A stretch of DNA of 15,828 nucleotides from Anaerolineae bacterium (GTDB lineage: Bacteria; Chloroflexota; Anaerolineae; B4-G1; DUEL01). Positions 1 to 7,030 of the stretch are shown piece by piece. The DNA lies in contig JAOZPF010000031.1 of assembly GCA_029932895.1 (NCBI GenBank), positions 1 to 15,828 of the forward strand, read 5' to 3'. The position numbers and the translations under genes were made by a program. Every line of letters begins with the position of its first letter. Within the stretch, counting starts at the first letter, position 1. Under the pieces are notes generated by a model, which did not search any database, was not told the origin of the DNA, and saw only the letters and a list, made by a program, of their open reading frames with translations.

Positions 1-602
1 TGAGGACAGGGCGGCGTCGGCGGGTGCTCTCGGGCAGCCCCCAAAAAGATAACCGCGGCCACCACCGCCACAACCCCGTATGTAACGAGCATGCCGCCGA
101 TATCTGATTGGAGCACAAGGTACGGAGTGAGGGCCATGCCCCCGACGATGCCGAGGTACATGGCCAGCGACCCCAGGCCCGATGCGGTTGCCCGTTCTTG
201 AATCGGGAACCAGCGTGCGGCCACCTTGGTCACGGCGTTGAGGATGAACGGCTGCCCGACGGCGATCCCTATCTGCGAGATGAGCACCATAGTGTAAGAA
301 GAGGCCATCAGACCCCGCAGCAGGCCGAAAATGCCCGTCAGAGCGGCACCTATCCCCACAGCGACGCGGATGCCATAGGTGTCAATGACCCACGAGGCGG
401 GGATCGAGACAACGATATAGACGATCATAAAACTCATGGACAAGAGCCCGATACTGAGGTCGGACACCCCATAGTATGTGGCAGCGCTACCGGTGATCGG
501 GGCAAAGGTTATCCACAAGAGTTGGTTGATAGCGACGACAAACATAAAGACGACAAGCACGACCCACCGATAACCATAGACCTTGAAGCTGGGTTGTTCC
601 AT
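1..602 (-). CDS. MFS permease, N-terminal part (cut by window edge)
   Basis: The first 200 codons of a membrane transporter are visible, and the 3' end lies outside the window. The protein begins MEQPSFKVYGYRWVVLVVFM and shows about six hydrophobic segments. A short loop (WVIDTYGIR) after the second segment resembles the MFS loop 2-3 signature. The stretch GQPFILNAVTKVAARWFP followed by RATASG is what I know from the FLVCR-like branch of the major facilitator superfamily. That branch includes heme and choline carriers in animals, while bacterial members have mostly unknown substrates. The ATG start is supported by AGGAGA six bases upstream. Nothing in the visible half fixes the substrate. The gene may be the distal member of a leftward transcript starting near 1482, but 630 bases separate it from the small gene at 1234-1365, so it could have its own promoter. 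Confidence 0.85.
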   Translation of the reverse strand, partial: MEQPSFKVYGYRWVVLVVFMFVVAINQLLWITFAPITGSAATYYGVSDLSIGLLSMSFMIVYIVVSIPASWVIDTYGIRVAVGIGAALTGIFGLLRGLMASSYTMVLISQIGIAVGQPFILNAVTKVAARWFPIQERATASGLGSLAMYLGIVGGMALTPYLVLQSDIGGMLVTYGVVAVVAAVIFLGAAREHPPTPPCP

Positions 603-1233
603 CAGAGATCTCCTGCCCACGATTCGAAGGGAGCCATTTCACAACACGCATCCACTGCCCACCCGCTTGCCCCGGTAGTTTATCATCACTGTGCCCGCTG
701 GTCAACCGGGCCTTTGGGAGCACATCTCGGCTTGAGGACGAATCCGGTTTCCTCACCGCCCTCGATCGGGGCCCTTCGCCACCCACCCGGCAAAAGTGCC
801 TGGGCGATAAGCAACCGGTCTAGAAAACTCCCCGCACCCGCCGGGCGACTGACCGGCAGGTCGAGACTCCGCATACAGTAGAGGACACGCGGCTCGCCGA
901 GTTAGAGGCCGCGTGTCCTCTTGGCCTGACCGATAGAACGGCCGGGAGCTGAGCTGCCAGGTGGCTGCACAGTGCAGCCGAACGCGAACTGAAACGGCTC
1001 AAACGCGACTCAAAGCTCAAAAAGGCTCTCTGTTTTCCCGAGTTTTTCGTGCTACGACTGATCTATCACCACCATCGGCAACTTGCTCAGCATAGTGTCA
1101 TACTTCTCGCAGTGCCAGCACTCCCCCGAGGCGCAGCACTCGCACCACCTCTATCACGGTTTCCTGCACACCCCGCTGACCGAACCCTATTCTGCTAATA
1201 GAGGCTGGGCCAGTGCATGCGCTCCGTAAAAGT
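603..1233. other. Gene-poor stretch of about 630 bases
   Basis: I find no convincing gene here. Translations of the open frames lack any known domain. A plus-strand segment at 962-1041 reads AAERELKRLKRDSKLKKAL, which faintly recalls the coiled end of an IS3-type OrfA. A TGA stop lies just upstream (944-946) and no OrfB follows, so at best this is a transposase remnant. The only clear structure is the long hairpin at 880-921. The leader of the MFS gene occupies the left end. Confidence 0.4.
880..921. repeat. Perfect 14-bp inverted repeat (hairpin)
   Basis: Arms at 880-893 (AGAGGACACGCGGC) and 908-921 are exact reverse complements, with a 14-base loop. Neither side is followed by a clear T-run, so an intrinsic terminator is uncertain. 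It could be a terminator for leftward transcripts, a small mobile-repeat fragment or a protein-binding site. Confidence 0.6.
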
Positions 1234-1365
1234 CTATATTGACGCCCACCAGCCGTGCCTTAGCCACACCAAGATCAGGACCGCGGTCCCTCCAACCCCC
1301 AGGCTCGTCAAAAACGAAAGATGCTTGCGCTTCACGATAGCTCGAGGAATGGAATACCAGTTCAT
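1234..1365 (-). CDS. Small membrane peptide (43 aa), function unknown
   Basis: I do not recognise this protein. It begins MNWYSIPRAIVKRKHLSFL, has a basic N-terminal half (RAIVKRKH) and a hydrophobic stretch at about residues 17-34 (FLTSLGVGGTAVLILVWL), and ends RHGWWASI. This predicts one membrane span with a positively charged N-terminal side, which would stay in the cytoplasm by the positive-inside rule. The start is chosen because GGAGG lies seven bases before the ATG, better placed than for any longer in-frame start. A strong promoter at 1489-1517 would give a leader of roughly 115 bases. Similar short hydrophobic peptides act as regulators of membrane proteins or as toxins, but nothing here decides between such roles. 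It faces away from the selenoprotein gene. Confidence 0.5.
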   Translation of the reverse strand: MNWYSIPRAIVKRKHLSFLTSLGVGGTAVLILVWLRHGWWASI

Positions 1366-1488
1366 CGGTCGACCTCCATCTGATTGTGGAAGGCGCAAAC
1401 ATAGAGCTGATATCAAAGCCTTGTGAGAGGTGATGTACGCGGAGTTGTTGGGAGGAAGGAGACGACGCGCGTGTCTCGGTGTGATGTC

Positions 1489-1517
1489 AGTTTAGCACAA
1501 CCATCCGCGACTGTCAA
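1489..1517 (-). promoter_or_regulatory. Sigma-70 promoter, leftward
   Basis: Read on the minus strand, TTGACA (1517-1512) and TAAACT (1494-1489) are separated by exactly 17 bases. The -35 box is a perfect consensus. Transcription would start near 1482 and run into the 43-residue peptide gene, possibly on to the MFS gene. Confidence 0.6.
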
Positions 1518-1528
1518 TCTGGGAGCGA

Positions 1529-1547
1529 GTAGGTGCGACGCACCTAC
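1529..1547. repeat. Perfect 19-base palindrome between divergent promoters
   Basis: GTAGGTGCG at 1529-1537 is the exact reverse complement of 1539-1547 around a single central base. It lies 12 bases beyond the -35 box of the leftward promoter and about 50 bases before the rightward one. This fits an operator for a dimeric regulator, or a short REP-like dispersed repeat. Confidence 0.5.
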
Positions 1548-1600
1548 CTCTGCCGGGCAGCCTGCCCCAAAACTGAAACACACCCTCTCAACGCTGACAA

Positions 1601-1629
1601 TGGCTGTTTTCGCCCAACCGTGGTAAAAT
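1601..1629 (+). promoter_or_regulatory. Extended -10 promoter for the DsbA-cyclophilin gene
   Basis: TAAAAT at 1624-1629 is preceded by TGG (extended -10). A poor -35 box, TGGCTG at 1601-1606, lies 17 bases upstream. The ribosome site AAAGGAGG at 1646-1653 follows, five bases before the ATG at 1659. Confidence 0.45.
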
Positions 1630-1658
1630 AAGTTTCTATCTCGATAAAGGAGGTTGGG

Positions 1659-2924
1659 ATGCGAAAATTTATACCCCTGCTGGTGCTGGCAGGGCTGCTC
1701 GTGGCGATCGTTGGCTGTAACGGCTCGCCGGTGACACCCGACACCAACGTTCCCACGCTGCCCGCCACGCAACCACCAGCAACAGCAGAACATGCGACGT
1801 CGGTTCCACAGACGCCAGGCGGGTCAACCGAGACCGGCTGCCGGGTGGCACCGCCCATCGGGCAGGCCGTTGACGGATTGCCACCCGTCACCGCCGACGA
1901 TTGGATACGCGGTCCCGAAGACGGCACGATCACGCTGATCGAATACGCGGACTTTCAGTGACCGGGTTGCGCGGGCATCGAGCCTGCGCTCGAACGTCTG
2001 GCAGACGTTCACGACAATATGCGAATCGTTTACCGTCACTTTCCGCTGAGCTTTCACGACAAATCTCACATCACCGCTGAGGCGACCGAGGCCGCTGGCG
2101 TCCAGGGAGCGTTCTGGGAGATGCACGACATAATCTACCAGCACTACCAGGAATGGGCCCAACTGCCCACCGACCAGATGACCGACGTCCTGGTCGGATA
2201 CGCCGAGGAACTGGGCCTGGACGTGAACGAGTTCAGAAGCGACCTGGAGCAGCAAAGCTTTGAGGACAAGATAGCGGGAATGTACGACGACGCGGTGCAG
2301 ATGCAACTGCGCGGCACCCCCACCATCATCGTCAATGGGCAGCTCTACCCCACCGAGCAGTGGGGCCTCTCCTACGTGATGATCGACGCCTTCATCCGCC
2401 TGATAGAGTTGGAGGACCGCCGCTACACCAGTCCCCCGCCGCAGGTGATCGACCCCAGCAAAGATTACATCGCCACCATCCGCACCAACAAAGGCGACAT
2501 TGTGATCCAGCTCTATCCCGACCAGGCCCCACTCAATGTCAACAGCTTTGTCTTCCTGGCCCAGGAGGGCTGGTACGACAACGTCATCTTCCACCGCGTC
2601 ATCCCTGGCTTTGTCGCCCAGTCCGGCGACCCCACCGGCACGGGCGCTGGCAGTCCCGGCTACCAGTGCGACGACGAGATCTCGCCCGCCCTGAGCTACA
2701 ACGACACGGGTGTGGTGGGCATCGCCAACGCCGGCCCCAACACCGGCAGCAGCCAGTTCTTTATCACCCTGGCCCCCCAGCCCAACCTGGACGGCGGCTA
2801 TACGATCATTGGCAAGGTGATCGAGGGGTTGGATGTGCTCCAGAGTCTCGCCCCCCGCGACCCCTCCGACCCCCAGGCGCCACCAGGAGACGTGATCGAG
2901 ACCATCACCATCGAAGAACAGTGA
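1659..2924 (+). CDS. Selenocysteine-containing lipoprotein: DsbA-like thioredoxin domain fused to cyclophilin PPIase
   Basis: Read through the TGA at codon 101, this is a 421-residue exported folding protein. Residues 1-20 are a lipoprotein signal (lipobox IVGC, Cys20), followed by a Thr/Pro-rich linker. Residues about 85-255 are a DsbA-type thioredoxin fold: LIEYADFQ, then TGA, then PGC, giving U101-P-G-C104 where relatives have Cys-Pro-x-Cys. The cis-proline lies in RGTP (Pro221). Residues about 270-421 are a cyclophilin-type prolyl isomerase with FHRVIPGF (the catalytic Arg by family knowledge) and SSQFFITL. The predicted role is disulfide exchange and proline isomerisation outside the membrane. 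TGA serves as a normal stop here and in trmH-like 7031-7810, so general reassignment is unlikely. The alternative is a TGC-to-TGA nonsense mutation or sequencing error; the uninterrupted frame and the exact catalytic position favour selenocysteine. No sel genes are in the window. It overlaps the next gene by four bases. Confidence 0.75.
1959..1961 (+). other. Candidate selenocysteine codon (in-frame TGA)
   Basis: TGA replaces the expected TGC/TGT of the first redox cysteine in the motif EYADFQ-x-PGC. The three codons after it are CCG GGT TGC, keeping the resolving cysteine. A conventional gene call would split the protein into a 100-residue fragment and a second piece beginning at an ATG (2019) with no ribosome site or signal sequence. 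Confidence 0.7.
1969..2010 (+). promoter_or_regulatory. Candidate bacterial SECIS hairpins
   Basis: Two stem-loops lie just after the TGA. The first is 1969-1976 with 1982-1989 (8 pairs, one G-U, loop ATCGA); an alternative pairing is 1978-1983 with 1988-1993 (loop CTGC). The second is 1992-1999 (GAACGTCT) with 2003-2010 (8 perfect pairs, loop GGC). As I recall them, bacterial SECIS elements have a short apical loop with G in its first two positions, some 16-37 bases after the UGA. The second hairpin has the right loop but starts at the far limit, 37-38 bases away. The first sits closer (15 bases) but lacks the G. Which one SelB would bind is undecided. Confidence 0.4.
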
Positions 2925-4183
2925 ACGAGGCGGCAGCAAGGACGATCGAACAGGACGAGGAGGGCGGGGCAACCACAACTCCCCCGCCCTCCCCTACCTC
3001 CCTCCGCCAGGCGTTAGGGATTGCCGGCAGCGTCGTGGGCCTGATCGTGGCCCTCACCGGATGCGCCTGCGGCCCGCTCTTGGCACTGATGACCTTCCTC
3101 GCCGGCGAAGGCCCTCCGACCGGCCCCGACATCCAGCAACCCCTGACCTTGACGGTGCTGGGAGTGGGCCTGGGGCTGATCCTAGCCACGGCGGGATGGG
3201 CGGCATGGAAAGGGACTCTGCCGCGCCCCTTTCACCCCCGGCGGACCTGGCCCTTGTGGCTGACGCTGGCACTCCTGCTGCTAGGGGGAATCCTGGCCTC
3301 TACCTCCAGCCTGCTGGTCGATTACCTCCTCCCTCTCGTCAACACCATCACCATGCTTCTCCTACCCATCCTCATTCTGCTGACAGTGGGACGTGTGATG
3401 TCCGACAGCGGCGGCACCTGGCGAGACGTGAGCGGCGGGCTGCTCGGCGGACTCTCCCTTGGCGTTGGCCTGTCGATGCTAGTCGAGATGTCCGTCGTGG
3501 TGCTGCTGGTCGTGGCAGCGCTGGCTCTGGGGCTGATCCCTGGTGGGATCAACGGCCTGGAATCACTGCTGGAACGGCTGCAAGACCCCAACTTCTTTTT
3601 CGACCCCCAGTTCGTCGATACCGCGCTCTCTCCCCTCGTCATAGCTACCGTTCTCGCCTTTGTGGCTGGGGTGACCCCCCTGGTGGAAGAGATCGCCAAG
3701 ACCCTGGGTGTGGGCGTGGCGGGGCTATGGCTGCGGCCACGACCGGCGCGCGCTTTTCTGCTTGGCGTGGCCTCCGGCGCGGGCTTTGCCCTGGCCGAGA
3801 ACCTGCTCAACTCAGCCCTCGTCTCCTCCCTCTGGGGACCGGGCGCTCTGAGCCGGTTGGCCGCGACGCTGATGCACTGCGCCACCGGCGGGCTGATGGG
3901 CTGGGGCTGGGGGCAATTGTGGGCCAACCGCCGTCCCTGGCGACTGGCTCTGGCCTTTGCCGGGGCGATCACGCTGCACGGGGTCTGGAACGGCCTGGCG
4001 ATGGGGGTGGCCTTCAGCGGGCTGTACGTCTCCGCCCACAGTGAGAACATCTTGGGCGTAGCCGCCGCCGGTATGGGAACGCTGGCGATGGTGGCAGCAC
4101 TGGTCCTGCTGGCGCTGATGTCGCTGGGCGGGCTGCTGTGGGCCGGGCGAGCGTTAGGGCGAGGGACGGTGGACCAGCGGTAG
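2921..4183 (+). CDS. PrsW-family intramembrane metalloprotease
   Basis: A 420-residue polytopic membrane protein. The C-terminal half carries the PrsW (CPBP-related) signature: EEIAK with Glu256, Glu257 and Lys260, then ALAEN with Glu293, LMHCATGG with His319 and LHGVWNG with His353 and Asn357. These glutamates and histidines are the expected metal-site residues of this family, so it is probably active. The N-terminal half adds several more membrane spans, longer than in minimal PrsW proteins. The start is taken as GTG at 2921, overlapping the TGA of the selenoprotein gene (GTGA). This suggests translational coupling, since no good ribosome site is visible. Bacterial PrsW cleaves membrane anti-sigma factors in Bacillus; the substrate here is unknown. 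Coupling to an exported redox/folding protein hints at a role in envelope stress or quality control (inference). Its last 30 bases overlap the convergent glycosyltransferase gene. Confidence 0.8.
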   Translation: MNEAAARTIEQDEEGGATTTPPPSPTSLRQALGIAGSVVGLIVALTGCACGPLLALMTFLAGEGPPTGPDIQQPLTLTVLGVGLGLILATAGWAAWKGTLPRPFHPRRTWPLWLTLALLLLGGILASTSSLLVDYLLPLVNTITMLLLPILILLTVGRVMSDSGGTWRDVSGGLLGGLSLGVGLSMLVEMSVVVLLVVAALALGLIPGGINGLESLLERLQDPNFFFDPQFVDTALSPLVIATVLAFVAGVTPLVEEIAKTLGVGVAGLWLRPRPARAFLLGVASGAGFALAENLLNSALVSSLWGPGALSRLAATLMHCATGGLMGWGWGQLWANRRPWRLALAFAGAITLHGVWNGLAMGVAFSGLYVSAHSENILGVAAAGMGTLAMVAALVLLALMSLGGLLWAGRALGRGTVDQR

Positions 4184-5335
4184 GCGGCTAGCGACCTCCG
4201 CTTCCCACCGCGTCACTGCCGCTTCCAGGTCGTACCGCTCGCGGACGAACCGCCGCCCGGCCTGGGCCAGCCGCTCTCGCTCCGCTGGATCCTCCAACAG
4301 GCGCACCACAGCCGCGGCAAACTGCTCCGGGCCATCCGCCACCAACAGATGCTCGCCGGGCGTCCCCCCCACGCCGTGATTGCTCACCGTGGTCGCCACC
4401 ACCGGCACACCCGCCGCCAGCGCATCCACCACCTTCTGCAAAAGCCCCCCCGCCACCAGCATCGGCGAGACAAAGACGGCCGCCGCCCGGTACCAGGGAG
4501 CCAGTTCCTCAACAAAGCCAGTGACCGCGATCCCCGCGCTCCCGTGGAGTGCCCGAATCTCCGGCAGCGGGTCGTATCCCACGACGTATAGGCGTGCCTG
4601 AGGAACCCGCGTCCGCACGCGGGGCCAGACCTCCTGCACGAACCAGCGCACTGCCTGCACGTTAAAGGTGCGGTACATCGCCCCCACGAAAAGGACGTTC
4701 GGCCCAGACTCCACGGCTGGCTGCACCTCGCCCGTGGCGGCAAGAGCGGGGGCCAACGGCAAAACGAGAACGGGACGGTCCGCACAGCGAGAGGCCAGCA
4801 AACGCTGGTCCCCCGCAGAGATGGCAGCGATCAGGTCGTAGCGGCGGCAGAGCCAGGGCTCGAAATGATAAAAGAGCCGGGAAGCAGCCAGTTCGAGCCA
4901 GCGCCGTATCCCCCTCACCTGCGCGGCACGCTGCTGCAACATGAACCAGTTGACGTCGAGCGGGCGGAAGGAGGAGAGAGGACGACGCACCCCCAGGAGG
5001 GCGATAGCGGTCTGCGTCACCTCGACGTGCACGAGATCAGGCTGCACCCGCCGCAACGCACGGGCCGCCGCCCGCCGCAGCAACAGATAACTGCGCAGCC
5101 ACGCCAGCCAGGAGGGGCCGGGGAGCGCCTGGTGATGGGGAACAGTGACAATCTGCTCGCAGATAGCGGCGGCCTCCGCCACAAGCTCCCCTTCCTCGCG
5201 CCGCCGGCGGGCCACCAGAAAGAGACTGTGCCCCCGCCGGCGAAGGGAAGCCATCAGCCGAAAGACCGCCCGTCCACCGGCGTGCCCCGCCGATGGGGCG
5301 GGGAATTCCTTGTAGACGACCAGGATGCGCGCCAG
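4154..5335 (-). CDS. GT4-type glycosyltransferase
   Basis: A two-domain GT-B glycosyltransferase of about 393 residues. The N-terminal domain begins ARILVVYKEFPAPSAGHAGG, with the usual first strand and glycine loop, and runs to about residue 205. The C-terminal donor-binding domain starts at NVLFVGAMYRTFN (about 213). It continues through VTGFVEELAPWYRAAAVFVSP to GGLLQKVVDALAAGVPVVAT (about 297-315), the family 4 nucleotide-sugar region. The sugar and acceptor cannot be told. No ATG, GTG or TTG lies near the conserved N-terminus. The best start is CTG at 5335-5333, six bases after GGAGGA, which sits inside the end of the RNase J gene. The alternative is that translation enters from RNase J by reinitiation at another near-cognate codon. 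It is the last gene of the trmH-like/RNase J string, and its 3' end overlaps the PrsW gene tail to tail. Confidence 0.8.
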   Translation of the reverse strand: MARILVVYKEFPAPSAGHAGGRAVFRLMASLRRRGHSLFLVARRRREEGELVAEAAAICEQIVTVPHHQALPGPSWLAWLRSYLLLRRAAARALRRVQPDLVHVEVTQTAIALLGVRRPLSSFRPLDVNWFMLQQRAAQVRGIRRWLELAASRLFYHFEPWLCRRYDLIAAISAGDQRLLASRCADRPVLVLPLAPALAATGEVQPAVESGPNVLFVGAMYRTFNVQAVRWFVQEVWPRVRTRVPQARLYVVGYDPLPEIRALHGSAGIAVTGFVEELAPWYRAAAVFVSPMLVAGGLLQKVVDALAAGVPVVATTVSNHGVGGTPGEHLLVADGPEQFAAAVVRLLEDPAERERLAQAGRRFVRERYDLEAAVTRWEAEVASRLPLVHRPSP

Positions 5336-5337
5336 GG

Positions 5338-6993
5338 CTATTCCTCCAGCACAATCACGATCGTCTCGGGCCGGTTCTTGGTCCGCCGATAGAAAAAGTC
5401 CGTCAAGGCGCGCTGGACCACCCTCTCCACCGTCTTGGGGGAGGTGTGGGGCTGCACGCTCTGCACCGCGCGCTGGATCACCTCCCGCGCCTCCCTGCCC
5501 AGCGCCAGTTCCATCCTGTTGGCTGCAAACCCCCGCAGCGTCATCCGGGGGGAGCCCAGGAGCTTGCCTCGGGCCTGGTCGTAGCGGAGCGCCACCGCAC
5601 AGGTTCCCGCCTTGGCCAAGCTCTGCCGGGCGCGGATCACGCCCGGCCCCACCGCGTCTCCCACCCAATTGCCGTCCACAAAGACATAGCCACCCGGTAT
5701 CCGCTCCTCGACGTGCACCCGCCCGCCCCGAAAGGCCAGCACATAGCCATTCTCCACCACCGCGATCCGCTCCTGAGGGATACCCACCTCGGCGGCCAGC
5801 TTGGCGTTCTGTTTGAGGTGACGCAGTTCGCCGTGGATGGGAATAAAATTCTGCGGGCGGACGATGTTCAGGAGCAGTTTTTCCTCCTCCTGACTGGCGT
5901 GACCAGAGACGTGAACGGGCGCGATGGGAGCGTAATAGACGTCGGCCCCCTTTTGGAACAAGCGGTTGATGACTCGGTGGATCATCTCCTCGTTGCCGGG
6001 GATGGTGTGGGAGGAAAGAACCACCGTGTCGTTGGGCTTGATGCGCAGGGAGCTGTGCCGCCCTGTCGCCAGCCGGCTCAGGGCCGCAGTGGGCTCACCC
6101 TGCACTCCGGTGGCCAGGACGAGGAGTTCGTTATCAGGCACCCGCCCGATATCGCCCAGTGGAACCTGCATCCCCTCAGGGGCACGGATATAACCCAGCC
6201 CACGGGCCATCTTGACATAGGCAGCCATCGTCCGGCCGGCGATGGCGAACTTGCGCCCATACCGGTCCGCCACATCAATGGCCTGCTGGATACGGGAGAT
6301 GAGCGAGGCAAAGGTAGCGATGATCACCCGCCCCGGTGCCTGCCGCATCACCGCGTCGAATGCCTCCGTGACCATGCGCTCGGAGGGAGTGGTGCCCGGC
6401 TCGGTGGCGTTGGTGCTATCGGCCAAAAGGGCCAGCACACCCCGCCCGGCGAACTCGGCTAGTTTGGCAAAGTCGGTGGGCCAGCCATCGACCGGCGTGT
6501 GATCCAGTTTAAAATCGCCAGAGTGGACCAGCAGGCCAGCGGGCGTCGTGATCCCCAACCCCACCGTGTCGGGGATAGAGTGGCAGACGTGAAAAGGCTC
6601 GATAGTAAAGGGGCCGATCTTGACCACATCACCCGGCGCATAGGTGTGAAGAGTGGTCTGCTCCAGAAGGTGGGCCTGACGCAGCTTGACCTCGATAATG
6701 CCCCGCGTCAGGCGGGTAGCATAGACCGGAACGTTGAAAGCGCGCAAGGCGTGAGAGAGTGCGCCCACGTGGTCCTCGTGACCGTGAGTGACGACAATGG
6801 CTCGGATCCGGTCCAGCTTGTCCATCAGGTACCCGAAATCGGGGATGATATAGTCCACACCGAACATATCGGACTCGGGGAACATCATCCCCGCGTCCAC
6901 GACCAGGATGTTGCGACCATATTCGATGGCCATCATATTCTTGCCGACTTCCCCTAACCCGCCCAGGGGAACGATACGCAGTTGCTCAGCCAT
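5338..6993 (-). CDS. rnj: Ribonuclease J
   Basis: A 551-residue metallo-beta-lactamase/beta-CASP nuclease, the usual length for RNase J, which processes and degrades RNA (5'-3' exo- and endonuclease in characterised members). Metal motifs are present: HGHEDH at 70-75, His138, SGDFKLDH with Asp160, HVSGHAS at 361-367 and His387 in PIHGEL. The family strings LGGLGEVGKNM and FPESDMFGVDYIIPDF are intact. The start MAEQLRIVPLGG is taken by homology of the N-terminus. The nearest strong ribosome site, AAGGAGGT (7015-7008), lies 14 bases upstream, longer than usual. No standard start codon lies closer to it, though an ATT at 6996 does. It sits 37 bases after the trmH-like gene and directly before the glycosyltransferase gene, so these three probably form one transcript. 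Confidence 0.93.
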   Translation of the reverse strand: MAEQLRIVPLGGLGEVGKNMMAIEYGRNILVVDAGMMFPESDMFGVDYIIPDFGYLMDKLDRIRAIVVTHGHEDHVGALSHALRAFNVPVYATRLTRGIIEVKLRQAHLLEQTTLHTYAPGDVVKIGPFTIEPFHVCHSIPDTVGLGITTPAGLLVHSGDFKLDHTPVDGWPTDFAKLAEFAGRGVLALLADSTNATEPGTTPSERMVTEAFDAVMRQAPGRVIIATFASLISRIQQAIDVADRYGRKFAIAGRTMAAYVKMARGLGYIRAPEGMQVPLGDIGRVPDNELLVLATGVQGEPTAALSRLATGRHSSLRIKPNDTVVLSSHTIPGNEEMIHRVINRLFQKGADVYYAPIAPVHVSGHASQEEEKLLLNIVRPQNFIPIHGELRHLKQNAKLAAEVGIPQERIAVVENGYVLAFRGGRVHVEERIPGGYVFVDGNWVGDAVGPGVIRARQSLAKAGTCAVALRYDQARGKLLGSPRMTLRGFAANRMELALGREAREVIQRAVQSVQPHTSPKTVERVVQRALTDFFYRRTKNRPETIVIVLEE

Positions 6994-7030
6994 AATGTTG
7001 TCGAACGACCTCCTTGATCCTGGCAGACGA

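Noticed and set aside
108..881. Plus-strand open frame of 257 codons
   Set aside because: It is antisense to the clear MFS gene and then runs into non-coding DNA; its composition (many His, Asp, Arg, Pro) is that of a shadow frame.
962..1041. IS3-type transposase OrfA fragment
   Set aside because: Only a short Lys/Arg/Leu-rich stretch resembles it; a stop codon lies upstream and no OrfB or terminal repeats are seen, so it was kept only as a remark.
1659..1961. A stand-alone 100-residue lipoprotein gene followed by a separate gene from the ATG at 2019
   Set aside because: The split cuts a DsbA domain at its active site; the ATG at 2019 has no ribosome site or signal peptide, and the frame is continuous through the TGA.
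1959..1961. General reassignment of TGA to an amino acid
   Set aside because: The same gene and the trmH-like gene end in TGA at sensible places, so TGA is a stop codon here.
1824..2978. Long minus-strand open frame of 384 codons
   Set aside because: It is the antisense of the DsbA-cyclophilin gene; it shows no domain and has valine-aspartate-rich shadow composition.
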